Source of the DNA: Siccirubricoccus deserti
GTDB taxonomy: Bacteria; Pseudomonadota; Alphaproteobacteria; Acetobacterales; Acetobacteraceae
Assembly (NCBI RefSeq): GCF_014283215.1
Contig: NZ_JACOMF010000021.1
Span: 1 to 64,000 of the forward strand
Length of the DNA: 64,000 nt
Direction of reading: 5' to 3'
Shown: piece by piece, positions 26,366 through 34,734 of the stretch
Layout of the letters: every line of letters starts with the position of its first letter
Position numbering within the stretch: position 1 is the first letter of the stretch
Made by a program: the position numbers and the translations under genes
The notes under the pieces: model-generated
The model's database searches: none
Told to the model about the DNA's origin: nothing
What the model saw: only the letters and a program-made list of their open reading frames with translations

Positions 26366-27577
26366 CTAAATCCGGGCGGCGCCGGCAGCAGCCGCGCCCC
26401 AGGTGGCGCGCCAGCGGTGCTTCACGCTGCTCAGGCCGAGCAGCGCCACCACGGCGAGCGCGGCGAAGACCAGAAAGCCGGCCGCGTAGCTGCCGCTGAT
26501 CTGCTTGGAGAGGCCGAGGCTTGAGGCAAGCCAGAAGCCGCCGACGCCGCCGGTCATGCCGACCAGGCCGGTCATCACGCCGATCTCCCGCCGGAAGCGC
26601 TGCGGCACGAGCTGGAACACCGCGCCATTGCCCATGCCGAACGCCAGCATGGCGAGGATGAAAGCCCCGAGCGCCATCCAGCTCGTCGGCAGACCGAAAC
26701 TCACAACGACCAGCGCCACGGCGGCCGTGGCGTACATGGCGGTGAGGGAACGTACGCCGCCGATCCGGTCCGCCACCGCGCCGCCAAGCGGGCGCACCAT
26801 CGAGCCGGCGAAGACGCATGCGGCGGTGAAGTAGCCCGCCGCCACGGGCGAGAGCGCGTATTGGTCGCTGAAGTAGATGGTCAGCGAGGAGGCAAGGCCG
26901 ACGAAACCCCCGAAGGTGACGCTGTAGAAGAACATGAACCACCAGGCGTCGCCCGCTCGCAGCACGGCGAGGTATTCCGGCAGCCGCTTGGGGGTAGGGC
27001 GGTCGGGGCTGTCCTTGGCAAGGATCACATAGACCAGCAGCGTCAGCAGGAGCGGGATGGTCACCAGCCCGAAGACATTGTTCCAGCCGAAGCTGGCGGC
27101 GAGGCTCGGGGCAAGGAGCGCGGCGAAGACGGTGCCTGAGTTGCCGGCGCCCGCGATGCCGAGGGCGGTACCCTGGTGCTCCGGCGGATACCAGCGCGAA
27201 GCGAGGGGCAGGGCGACCGCGAAGGAGGCACCGGCGACACCGAGCACCAGCCCGACCAGCAGCGTCTCCGCGAAGCTGTGCACGCCGAACCACCAGGCGG
27301 CCAGCAGGCCGGCGATGACGACCACCTGGCTGATGAGGCCGGTACGCCGTGGGCCGAGATGGTCGACCAGCAGCCCGTTCACCACGCGGAATCCTGCGCC
27401 GGCCAACACGGGAGTGGCGACCATGAGGCCCTTCGCGCCAGGGCTGAGCTGGAGATCGGCTGCGATCTGCACGGCCATCGGCCCGAGGATCACCCAGGCC
27501 ATGAAGGAGAGATCGAAATAGAGGAAAGCGGCGATCAGCGTGGGCAGGTGCCCCGCCTGCAAGAAGCCCTTGTTCAC
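26366..27577 (-). CDS. narK: Nitrate/nitrite transporter (NarK/NasA, MFS)
   Basis: This is a 403-aa major facilitator protein with about twelve hydrophobic segments. It has the two glycine-rich nitrate-signature stretches (GIAGAGNSGTVF in the first half and GLVGMTGGVGGFW in the second). The start is GTG 27577, giving MNKGFLQAGHLPTL. It is the first gene of the operon and supplies nitrate for the nasA and nirBD products that follow. Whether it is a proton symporter or a nitrate/nitrite exchanger cannot be told from sequence; operon position favours nitrate uptake. Confidence 0.93.
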   Translation of the reverse strand: MNKGFLQAGHLPTLIAAFLYFDLSFMAWVILGPMAVQIAADLQLSPGAKGLMVATPVLAGAGFRVVNGLLVDHLGPRRTGLISQVVVIAGLLAAWWFGVHSFAETLLVGLVLGVAGASFAVALPLASRWYPPEHQGTALGIAGAGNSGTVFAALLAPSLAASFGWNNVFGLVTIPLLLTLLVYVILAKDSPDRPTPKRLPEYLAVLRAGDAWWFMFFYSVTFGGFVGLASSLTIYFSDQYALSPVAAGYFTAACVFAGSMVRPLGGAVADRIGGVRSLTAMYATAAVALVVVSFGLPTSWMALGAFILAMLAFGMGNGAVFQLVPQRFRREIGVMTGLVGMTGGVGGFWLASSLGLSKQISGSYAAGFLVFAALAVVALLGLSSVKHRWRATWGAAAAGAARI

Positions 27578-27615
27578 CAGAAGGACGCTCCGCGGATCGC
27601 CTTATGCGTCCGCCC

Positions 27616-27635
27616 GCGGGCCGCCATTGGCCCGC
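27616..27635 (-). promoter_or_regulatory. Leader hairpin with AATGGC hexaloop (candidate NasT/ANTAR target)
   Basis: In the RNA leader of the nitrate operon a 7-bp GC stem (GCGGGCC / GGCCCGC) closes a six-base loop AATGGC. ANTAR proteins such as NasT bind paired stem-loops whose hexaloops have A at position 1 and G at position 4, which this loop satisfies. It lies 39 bases before the transporter's start codon. Only one of the two expected hexaloops was found by eye. Confidence 0.5.
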
Positions 27636-27648
27636 TGGTCACGTTCAT

Positions 27649-27670
27649 GGACCGGCCAGAAGGCCGGACC
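27649..27670 (-). promoter_or_regulatory. Second strong leader hairpin of the nitrate operon
   Basis: A 9-bp near-perfect stem (GGTCCGGCC / GGCCGGTCC, one mismatch) with a TTCT loop lies 13 bases upstream of the AATGGC hairpin in the same leader. Its loop does not fit the ANTAR rule. It could be an alternative or competing structure in the antitermination switch, but no U-run follows it. Confidence 0.4.
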
Positions 27671-27757
27671 CGCGAACAGGCATCCCCCGCCCTTGAGGGA
27701 GGCCCGGTACGTGCTGTGCTTAATCCTCGTTGGATCGCAAAGGCACGCCAATGCTCA

Positions 27758-27773
27758 AGCAAGCGGTGTGCCA
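27758..27773 (-). promoter_or_regulatory. Sigma-54 promoter of the nitrate assimilation operon
   Basis: On the minus strand the sequence TGGCACACCGCTTGCT matches the sigma-54 consensus TGGCAC-N5-TTGCW, with GG and GC at the required spacing. It lies 181 bases before the transporter start and reads toward it. Sigma-54 use implies activation by an NtrC-type enhancer-binding protein under nitrogen limitation, a common arrangement for nas operons; the regulator itself is not in the window. Confidence 0.75.
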
Positions 27774-27836
27774 TTGACCAAAATGAGGCAGTTTAAGGCC
27801 TGGTTGCGGAGAGATTCTCGGTTTGGGCCATTTTCG

Positions 27837-27869
27837 TGCAGATATGCCTCTAGGATAGGCATATCTGCA
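27837..27869. repeat. 33-bp inverted repeat upstream of the sigma-54 promoter
   Basis: Perfect 13-base arms (TGCAGATATGCCT and its complement) flank a 7-base spacer. It sits between the nasS stop (27911) and the sigma-54 promoter, about 65-95 bases upstream of the -24 element, which is where enhancer sites usually lie. No T-run follows on either strand, so it is a weak candidate for a terminator of nasTS and a better one for a regulator site. It does not match the NtrC consensus well. Confidence 0.6.
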
Positions 27870-27910
27870 GGGAAAATTTCGCGCTTACAGGCGGGCAGGG
27901 AGTCCCTGAC

Positions 27911-29065
27911 TCAGGCCTCGAAGCGTGCGCCGTCGCAGAAGCAGTCGGGTTGCATGGCGATGGGGGTGGGGTCCGCTGCCAGGTGCCATGCGACGTCATG
28001 GGCGCCTTCGGCTTTATGATCGGAGCGGGGCACCGGCAGGCCCAGCTCACGGGCGGCCCGCGCATAAAGCTCGGGGCGATAGGCGCGCATCGCCCGCTCC
28101 ACCGCGTCCGCGGGCAAGCTGCGCCAGCGCGCCATTTGGGTTGCGAGCCAGCGCGCATGCGACCGCCAGGGGAAGGCCGTGGCATGTGCGGCGAAGACCG
28201 AGCGATCCACCTCGCCGCCCTGGCCACCGGGCAGGGATGCGGCCACGAGATCGGTTGGCACTCCAATCCAGCCGGGCTCGGACAACAGGGTAGCCAGAGA
28301 CTCCGCACCAGCAGGGTCGTCGCAGGCAATGCCGGCTCGGAGCAGCGCCCGCATCACGGCCTGCAGCGCCGAGGGATGGCGGTTGGCCCAGTCGGCCCGA
28401 ACCGCCAGGCACTTTTCCGGATGGTTGCGCCAGATCTCGGAGGACAGCACCGCTGCTCGCCCGGCTCCCATCCGCGCCGCCACGGCGCCCCAGGGCGCGC
28501 CAGCGCAGAATCCATCGATGTGGCCGGCGGCCAAGGCCTTCGGCATCTCTGCCGGCGGCATGACCGTGATGTCCACAGCTTCCTCCGGGGGAATGCGGCT
28601 GGCCGCGAGCCAGTAGCGCAGCAGCAGATCATGGGTGGACCAGGCGTGCACCACCGCCAGGCGTGGCCGGAGCCGGCCATGCTCCAGGAGGTGGCGCAGA
28701 CGCCGCCCCGCCTCCAGCGCGGGCGGCCGGACGCCGCCTTCCAGTACCGCCCTGGCCGGTTCCTCCGCCAGCACGACCGAGTTGCCGTTCAGGCTGAGCG
28801 ACATCGGCACCACCAGCCGGGTCGCCGCGGGACGCAGCCCAAGTTCCATCGCAAGCGCCAGCGGTGGCAGCATCACCGCCCCGTCCAGCAATCCGTAAGC
28901 GAGCTTATCCGCCACATTGGCCCAGGAGGGCTCGACCGAGAGCGCAACTTCTACGCCCTCTTCGGCGAACAGGCCGTGCGTGGCTGCGAATGCGACCGGT
29001 GCGGCATCTGTCAGGCGGAGCAGGCCAATACGCATCGGTGCCTGTCGTCCGTTCCGCTCAGCCAT
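27911..29065 (-). CDS. nasS: Nitrate-sensing NasS (NrtA/CmpA-like, cytoplasmic)
   Basis: The 384-aa protein has the NrtA/CmpA periplasmic-binding fold (MRIGLLRLTDAAPVAFA at the start, DGFCAGAPWG in the centre) but lacks a signal peptide. This is how NasS, which binds nitrate and holds NasT inactive in its absence, differs from transport-binding proteins. ATG 29065 overlaps the nasT stop by 8 bases, as expected for the nasT-nasS pair. The frame is open upstream to 29119 inside nasT. No ABC transporter genes follow, which supports the sensor role. Confidence 0.88.
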   Translation of the reverse strand: MAERNGRQAPMRIGLLRLTDAAPVAFAATHGLFAEEGVEVALSVEPSWANVADKLAYGLLDGAVMLPPLALAMELGLRPAATRLVVPMSLSLNGNSVVLAEEPARAVLEGGVRPPALEAGRRLRHLLEHGRLRPRLAVVHAWSTHDLLLRYWLAASRIPPEEAVDITVMPPAEMPKALAAGHIDGFCAGAPWGAVAARMGAGRAAVLSSEIWRNHPEKCLAVRADWANRHPSALQAVMRALLRAGIACDDPAGAESLATLLSEPGWIGVPTDLVAASLPGGQGGEVDRSVFAAHATAFPWRSHARWLATQMARWRSLPADAVERAMRAYRPELYARAARELGLPVPRSDHKAEGAHDVAWHLAADPTPIAMQPDCFCDGARFEA

Positions 29066-29663
29066 TCTCGGGAGACTCCTTCTCTCCGGCCATCCGGAGC
29101 ACGTCGGCGGCAATGTCAACGACGCGCTGGCTGCGCTCCATCGCCTGGCGTCGGAGCCAGCGATGCGCCTCCGGCTCGCTCATCCGCCGCTGCCTGATCA
29201 GGAGAGCTTTTGCCCGATCCAGGAGCATCCGCTCGCGCAGGCTGGTCCGGGTCTGTTGCAGTTCCGCCTCGACCTGCCGGTAGCGGCGGAACATCGCCAC
29301 CGCGGCGCGTACGATTGGCTTCACATCCGGCAGCGCCGCCCCGACCACCGTGTAGGAGGAGACACCAGCCTCGATCGCGGCCTCCATGAAGGCAGGATCG
29401 TCGCCATCCACAAACATCACGACCGGGCGCGGGTCGTGATGCGTCACCTGCCGGATATCGTCGAGGTAGTCCCGATCAGGGCGCGCCATGTCGACGATGA
29501 CGACGTCGGGCGCCTCGCGTGCGACTGCCGCGGGCAAGGGCTCGCCTGGCCGGGGCCGAACTGTCACGGTGACGCCGGCCGAGGCAAGGTGTGCCTCGAC
29601 GATGCGCGCCCGCTCAGGCTCGGCATCAACCAGGAGAACTTTCAATTCCGGAAGCCATGCCAC
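29058..29663 (-). CDS. nasT: ANTAR response regulator, antiterminator NasT
   Basis: The product (about 201 aa from GTG 29663, or 195 aa from TTG 29645) has an N-terminal receiver-like domain (LKVLLVDAEPERA, VVIVDMARPDRDY) and a C-terminal ANTAR RNA-binding domain (LLDRAKALLIRQRRMSEPEAHRWLR). NasT lets RNA polymerase read through the leader of nitrate genes when NasS has bound nitrate. No ATG occurs near the domain start; the frame remains open to 30173 but the added part has no domain. It precedes nasS and lies upstream of its likely target leader. Confidence 0.9.
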   Translation of the reverse strand: MAWLPELKVLLVDAEPERARIVEAHLASAGVTVTVRPRPGEPLPAAVAREAPDVVIVDMARPDRDYLDDIRQVTHHDPRPVVMFVDGDDPAFMEAAIEAGVSSYTVVGAALPDVKPIVRAAVAMFRRYRQVEAELQQTRTSLRERMLLDRAKALLIRQRRMSEPEAHRWLRRQAMERSQRVVDIAADVLRMAGEKESPENG

Positions 29664-29793
29664 ATGTCCGGCAGAGCTTTTGCAAGGCCCATGCCAAGGC
29701 GCGCTCGTCACCCTGGCCGAGCCGCGGTCGTGGCGATTCGGGTGCGGTGCCGGACGCCGGAACGCATGTTGGCCGACGACGCTGTGCCGACCG

Positions 29794-29983
29794 GAACAGA
29801 TCATTGGGGTATTGCGGCAGGCCGAAATGGAACTGGCGCAGGGCCGGACGATGGGTGAGGTCCACCATGGGCTTGGGGGTAGCGGAGGCGAGCTTCTACC
29901 GCTGGCGGTCCGAATGTGGCGGCCTGAAGGTCGACCAAGCTCGTTGCATGAAGGATGCGGGGCAGTGTCCCGAACGAGCGTGA
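29794..29983 (+). pseudogene. IS3-family orfA N-terminal remnant
   Basis: Reading with one frame change near 29870, the stretch gives EQIIGVLRQAEMELAQGRTM, GEVHHGLG and then VAEASFYRWRSECGGLKVDQ. This is the helix-turn-helix start of IS3-type OrfA proteins (EQIIxxLRxAE...LGVxExTYYRWRxxYGGLKxDQ). The rest of OrfA and OrfB is missing. It lies just upstream of nasT, on the opposite side of the nitrate gene cluster from the IS4 remnant. Confidence 0.7.
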
Positions 29984-30327
29984 GAACACGCGGCGAAGCG
30001 GATGGTCGCCGGACCTGGTGTCCTTCGCCGATGAGGGCGATTGGGATGTTCGGCTTGACCGGGAGTGGATAGTCGGCGCGCTTCGCCTGCCCATGGCTGA
30101 CCGACCTGCCGCGGATGATGATGCGACCCTTGTTGAAGGGACCTCCTCGCGGATCTGCAGCATTTCGTCCCAACCGGCAGCCGGCAGCGCCGGTGTGATG
30201 AAATGGGTGCTTTGGCCGATGGAGCCGGGGCCGGCCAGCAGACGGCTGGGTGAGGGCGCAGGATCACCCGATATTGCTGCTGCCAGCCCCAGACCCCTAA
30301 CGCCCGGAGGGCCTGGACTGGCCTGGG
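29984..30327. other. Gene-free stretch between the IS3 remnant and the MarR gene
   Basis: No ORF here shows a recognisable motif on either strand, and the base pattern is irregular compared with flanking genes. It may be further decayed insertion-sequence material. It contains the end of the minus-strand MarR transcript; no obvious terminator was found. Confidence 0.4.
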
Positions 30328-30827
30328 TCAGAGCGTCGCTGCTGCCCGCGCCGCCTGATCATAGTAGCCGGACAGGGTGCGCAGCAGCGCTGCGAGATCG
30401 GACAAGGTTGCTTCCCCTGGCCCCTTGCCGCGCACCGACGGCGCCAGCAGCGCCTCCCGCACCTCGGCGTAGCCGGTGCAGAGCGCAGCGCCGGCGGTGG
30501 TGGTCGCCACCAACTTCTCCTTCCCCGGCTGGTCTTCACCAGCCCGGCACCTTCCAGCTTGCGGATGGCGTAAGTGACGATGTGCGTGTCCTCGATCGCC
30601 AGCGCCAACAGGATCTCCGCCAGCCGCTTCGGCCGGGCGCGGTGGTGCACGGTGCGCAGGACCAGCACTTCCGTTGGCGACAGGCCAGGGACGCCCGCCG
30701 CCGCGACACAGACCATCATCCAGCGGTGGAAGGCATGGCCGGCCAGAATCAGCCCGTACTCCACCTCCGACAATGCGGGAGAGGCGCCGGCGGCGAGAGG
30801 GGCGGAGGAGACGACAGGCTGCGCCAT
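30328..30827 (-). pseudogene. MarR-family winged-helix regulator, one-base frameshift
   Basis: From ATG 30827 the frame gives a MarR-type protein (MAQPVVSSAPL start, LSPTEVLVLRTVHHRA, RKLEGAGLVKTSR in the recognition region). After TSRG the family pattern continues in another frame as KEKLVATTTAGAALC to a stop at 30328. The change is in the wing at a run of four C on the plus strand (30523-30526); one extra base gives a 166-aa protein. It is divergent from the 5-oxoprolinase gene, 204 bases away, so it probably controlled it. The lesion may be real or a sequencing error. Confidence 0.75.
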
Positions 30828-31031
30828 GGGCTTACGTCGATGAAATGCCAATAAATCGTCAAGGATGGCCTGCTGGCGGACTTGCGCCGCAGGCGCCGCT
30901 TCGCCATCACGGCCAGTGCGGATTACGGAGGGCGTGAACGCGCCGGAGCGTCGATCCGCCCTGCAAGCAGAATGCCTGCAGCGGATCGGCGTTCGGATCC
31001 GAACGCATCCACTGTAGGCGGAGGGGCTTCG

Positions 31032-34000
31032 ATGGACGCGGGCTGGCAGTTCTGGATCGATCGCGGCGGCACCTTCACCGACATCGTCGCCCGCGACCCC
31101 GCCGGGCGGCTGTCCACCGCCAAGCTGCTGTCGGAGAACCCCGGCCGCTACCGCGACGCCGCTGTCGCCGGCATCCGCCAGATCCTTGGCCTTGCGCCGG
31201 ATGCGCCGATCCCGCCCGGCACCATCGATGCGGTGAAGATGGGCACCACCGTCGCCACCAACGCACTGCTGGAGCGCAAGGGCGGACGGGTGCTGCTGCT
31301 GGTCAACCAGGGCTTCGCCGACATGCTGCGCATCGGCAACCAGGCCCGGCCACGCCTGTTCGACCTGCACGTGACCCTGCCCGACCTGCTGCATGAGCAG
31401 GTTGCCGAGATCGGCGGCCGCATGGCACTGGACGGCACGGAGCTGTCCCCGCTGGATGAGGCGGCCGCCCGCGCTGCGCTTGCCGCTGCCTACGCCGACG
31501 GCATCCGCGCCGTCGCCGTGGTGCTGATGCATGCCTGGGCGCATCCGGCACATGAGTTGCGGCTCGGCGCCCTGGCGCGGGAGGCCGGTTTCACCCAGGT
31601 CAGCCTCAGCCACCAGGCCTCGCCGCTGCCGCGCATCGTGCCGCGCGGCGACACCACCGTGGTGGACGCCTATCTCTCGCCGATCCTCAGGCGCTATGTG
31701 GAGCAGGTGGCGGGAGAGCTGAATCCTGCACCAGCGGCCGGTGAGAAGCCCGTCAGGCTGTACTTCATGCAGTCGAACGGCGGCCTTGCCGAGGCCGGCA
31801 GCTTCCAGGGCAAGGACGCCATCCTGTCCGGCCCCGCCGGCGGCATCGTCGGCGCCGCGCGCACCGCGGGCATGGCCGGCTTCGACCGCATCATCGGCTT
31901 CGACATGGGCGGGACCTCCACCGATGTCGCGCTCTACGCCGGCGAGTTCGAGCGGGCCTTCGAGACCCAGGTGGCCGGGGTGCGGATGCGGGCGCCGATG
32001 ATGGCGATCAACACCGTGGCCGCCGGCGGCGGCTCCATCCTGCATTTCGACGGGGCGCGCTACCGGGTCGGCCCCGACAGCGCCGGCGCGGTGCCGGGCC
32101 CGGCCTGCTATCGCCGCGGCGGGCCGCTGACCGTCACCGATGCCAATGTGATGGTCGGCAAGATCCAGCCGAAGCACTTCCCTAGCCTGTTCGGCCCGGG
32201 CGGCGACCAGCCGCTGGACGCCGAGATCGTGCAGGAGAAATTCGCCGCCCTGGCTGACGAGATCGAAGCCGCGACGGGCACGCGGCAGGACCCGCGCGTG
32301 GTGGCGGAAGGCTTCCTCCGCGTCGCCGTCGCCAACATGGCGAACGCCATCAAGCAGGTTTCGATCCAGAAGGGCCATGATGTCACCCGCACCGCCTTGC
32401 AGTGCTTCGGCGGCGCCGGCGGGCAGCATGCCTGCCTCGTCGCCGATGCGCTGGGGATGGAAACGGTGTTCATCCATCCCTTCGCCGGCGTGCTCTCGGC
32501 CTATGGCATGGGCCTCGCCGACCAGACGGTGATCCGGGAGGGCGCGGTGGAAGCGCCCTTCGCGCCCGAAGGCATGGCGGCCCTCACCGCCCGGCTCGAC
32601 GCGCTGGTCGCCGAAGGGCGGGCCGAGCTGCTGAAGCAGGGCGCCCCGGCGGGCCGCATCGCCGGCACCCGCCGGCTGCACCTGCGCTACGCCGGCACCG
32701 ACAGCTTCCTGCCCGTCGCCTTCGGCCCGCATGCCGAGGTGGTGGAGACCTTCACCACTGCCCATCGCCAACGCTTCGGCTTCGCCACACCTGAACGCCC
32801 GATCATCGTCGAGGCCTGCATCGCCGAGGTCACCGCCGCCGGCGAGGCGGTGGCGGAAGCGCAGCTGCCCGCCCGCCCCGCCGGCGAAGGCCCGGCGCCG
32901 ATCGACCAGGTCGCACTCTTCACCGAGGCCGCCGCGCACCAGGCCCCGGTGTTCGACCGCGAGGCGCTGCTGGCCGGCGACCGCCTGCCCGGCCCGGCGC
33001 TGATCCGTGAAGCCAATGCCACCACGGTGGTCGAGCCCGGCTGGACCGCCGAGGTGACGCCGCTGAACCACCTGATCCTGCGCCGCACGCAGCCCCGCGC
33101 CGCCGCCCGGGTCGCCGACACCGGCCGCCCCGACCCGGTGATGCTGGAGCTGTTCAACAACCTGTTCATGAGCATCGCCGAGCAGACCGGCGCGGTGCTG
33201 CAGAACACCTCGCTCAGCGTCAACATCAAGGAACGCCTGGACTTCTCCTGCGCCATCTTCGATGCGGCCGGCGGGCTGGTGGCCAATGCGCCGCATGTCC
33301 CGGTGCATCTCGGCGCCATGGGGGAGAGCGTGCGCACCGTCATCCGGCTGCGCGGCGCGACGCTCCGCCCCGGCGACGTCGTCGCGCTGAACAACCCCTA
33401 TAACGGTGGAACCCATCTGCCGGATGTCACCGTCATCACCCCGGTCTTCGACGCCGCCGGGGCGGAGATCCTGTTCTTCCTCGGCAGCCGCGGTCACCAC
33501 GCCGATATCGGCGGCCTCACCCCCGGCTCCACCCCGCCGACCTCCCGCACCCTGGAGGAGGAAGGCGTCGTCATCGACAATTTCCTGCTGGTCGAGCAGG
33601 GCCGCTTCCGGGAAGCCGAGTTCCGCGCCCTGCTGGCCTCGGCGAAATATCCCGCCCGCAGCCCGGACGTGAATCTCGCCGACATCAAGGCGCAGATCGC
33701 CGCCAATGAGAAGGGCGTGCAGGAGCTGCGGCGGGCGGTGCGCGACTTCGGCCTCGATACCGTCCGCGCCTACATGCGCCACGTCATGGACAATGCCGAG
33801 GAAAGCGTCCGCCGGGTGCTGGACCGGTTGCAGGATGGCGCCTTCGCCACCACCATCGACGATGGCACGCCGCTCCAGGTCGCGGTCCGGGTGGACCGTG
33901 CCAACCGCCGCGCCACCATCGATTTCACCGGCACCGGGCCGCAGCGGCCGACCAATTTCAACGCCCCCGCGGCGGTCTGCCGCGCTGTGGTGCTCTACTG

Positions 34001-34679
34001 CTTCCGCGCCCTGGTGGGGGAGGAGATCCCGCTCAACGATGGCTGCCTCAAGCCGCTGGAGATCGTGGTGCCGGAAGGCACCTTCCTCAGCCCGCGCGGC
34101 GGCGGGCCAGGCGGCGGCGCTGCGGTGGTGGCCGGCAATACCGAGGTCAGCCAGATGACCTGCAACGCCCTGCTGGCGGCGCTCGGCGCCTGTGCCTCCG
34201 CCCAGGCGACGATGAACAACGTCATCTTCGGCGATGCGACCTACCAGTATTACGAGACGGTCTGCGGCGGCGTCGGCGCCGGCCCGGGCTTCGACGGCTG
34301 GGGCCCGGTGCAAACGCATATGACCAACACCCGGATGACTGACCCGGAGATCCTGGAATTGCGCTATCCGGTCCGGCTGGAGGAATTCTCGATCCGCCGC
34401 GGCTCGGGCGGCGCCGGGCAATGGCGCGGCGGCGATGGCGCGCGCCGGCGCATCCGCTTCCTGAGGCCGATGCAGGCCATCGTCGTCGCTTCCCGCCGCA
34501 ATGTCGCGCCGCATGGGCTGATGGGCGGCGCCGATGGCGCCCCCGGCCGGCAATGGGTGGAGCGGGTGGACGGCAGGGTGGAGCCGATCCCCGGCAATGC
34601 CGGCAGCGCCGCACTCGAAGTGGGGGATGTGCTGGGGGTGGAAACGCCGGGCGGCGGCGGCTGGGGTACGCCGGCGTGA
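31032..34679 (+). CDS. 5-oxoprolinase, fused HyuA-HyuB type
   Basis: The 1215-aa product joins a HyuA-like ATP-dependent half ([12 protein letters not shown] at the start, [13 protein letters not shown] in the centre) to a HyuB-like half (from about residue 700: [41 protein letters not shown]). This is the arrangement and length of ATP-hydrolysing 5-oxoprolinase, which opens 5-oxo-L-proline to glutamate. Related hydantoinases share both halves, so the exact substrate is not certain. ATG 31032 follows a GGCGGAGGGG ribosome-binding site; the 50 codons upstream in frame are unlikely to be coding. Confidence 0.9.
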   Translation: MDAGWQFWIDRGGTFTDIVARDPAGRLSTAKLLSENPGRYRDAAVAGIRQILGLAPDAPIPPGTIDAVKMGTTVATNALLERKGGRVLLLVNQGFADMLRIGNQARPRLFDLHVTLPDLLHEQVAEIGGRMALDGTELSPLDEAAARAALAAAYADGIRAVAVVLMHAWAHPAHELRLGALAREAGFTQVSLSHQASPLPRIVPRGDTTVVDAYLSPILRRYVEQVAGELNPAPAAGEKPVRLYFMQSNGGLAEAGSFQGKDAILSGPAGGIVGAARTAGMAGFDRIIGFDMGGTSTDVALYAGEFERAFETQVAGVRMRAPMMAINTVAAGGGSILHFDGARYRVGPDSAGAVPGPACYRRGGPLTVTDANVMVGKIQPKHFPSLFGPGGDQPLDAEIVQEKFAALADEIEAATGTRQDPRVVAEGFLRVAVANMANAIKQVSIQKGHDVTRTALQCFGGAGGQHACLVADALGMETVFIHPFAGVLSAYGMGLADQTVIREGAVEAPFAPEGMAALTARLDALVAEGRAELLKQGAPAGRIAGTRRLHLRYAGTDSFLPVAFGPHAEVVETFTTAHRQRFGFATPERPIIVEACIAEVTAAGEAVAEAQLPARPAGEGPAPIDQVALFTEAAAHQAPVFDREALLAGDRLPGPALIREANATTVVEPGWTAEVTPLNHLILRRTQPRAAARVADTGRPDPVMLELFNNLFMSIAEQTGAVLQNTSLSVNIKERLDFSCAIFDAAGGLVANAPHVPVHLGAMGESVRTVIRLRGATLRPGDVVALNNPYNGGTHLPDVTVITPVFDAAGAEILFFLGSRGHHADIGGLTPGSTPPTSRTLEEEGVVIDNFLLVEQGRFREAEFRALLASAKYPARSPDVNLADIKAQIAANEKGVQELRRAVRDFGLDTVRAYMRHVMDNAEESVRRVLDRLQDGAFATTIDDGTPLQVAVRVDRANRRATIDFTGTGPQRPTNFNAPAAVCRAVVLYCFRALVGEEIPLNDGCLKPLEIVVPEGTFLSPRGGGPGGGAAVVAGNTEVSQMTCNALLAALGACASAQATMNNVIFGDATYQYYETVCGGVGAGPGFDGWGPVQTHMTNTRMTDPEILELRYPVRLEEFSIRRGSGGAGQWRGGDGARRRIRFLRPMQAIVVASRRNVAPHGLMGGADGAPGRQWVERVDGRVEPIPGNAGSAALEVGDVLGVETPGGGGWGTPA

Positions 34680-34734
34680 GGCCATTGGCGATCATGCCGG
34701 CGGCCACACCCGGCCCGGCCCCGCGCCGCGGCTG

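Noticed and set aside
17395-30000. Composite transposon carrying the nas genes
   Set aside because: The flanking transposase remnants are of different families and lack matching inverted repeats.
30297-34685. A 1462-codon open frame on the minus strand
   Set aside because: It is the antisense shadow of the 5-oxoprolinase gene, low-complexity with histidine/glycine/arginine repeats; only its last part (30328-30827) corresponds to a real MarR gene.
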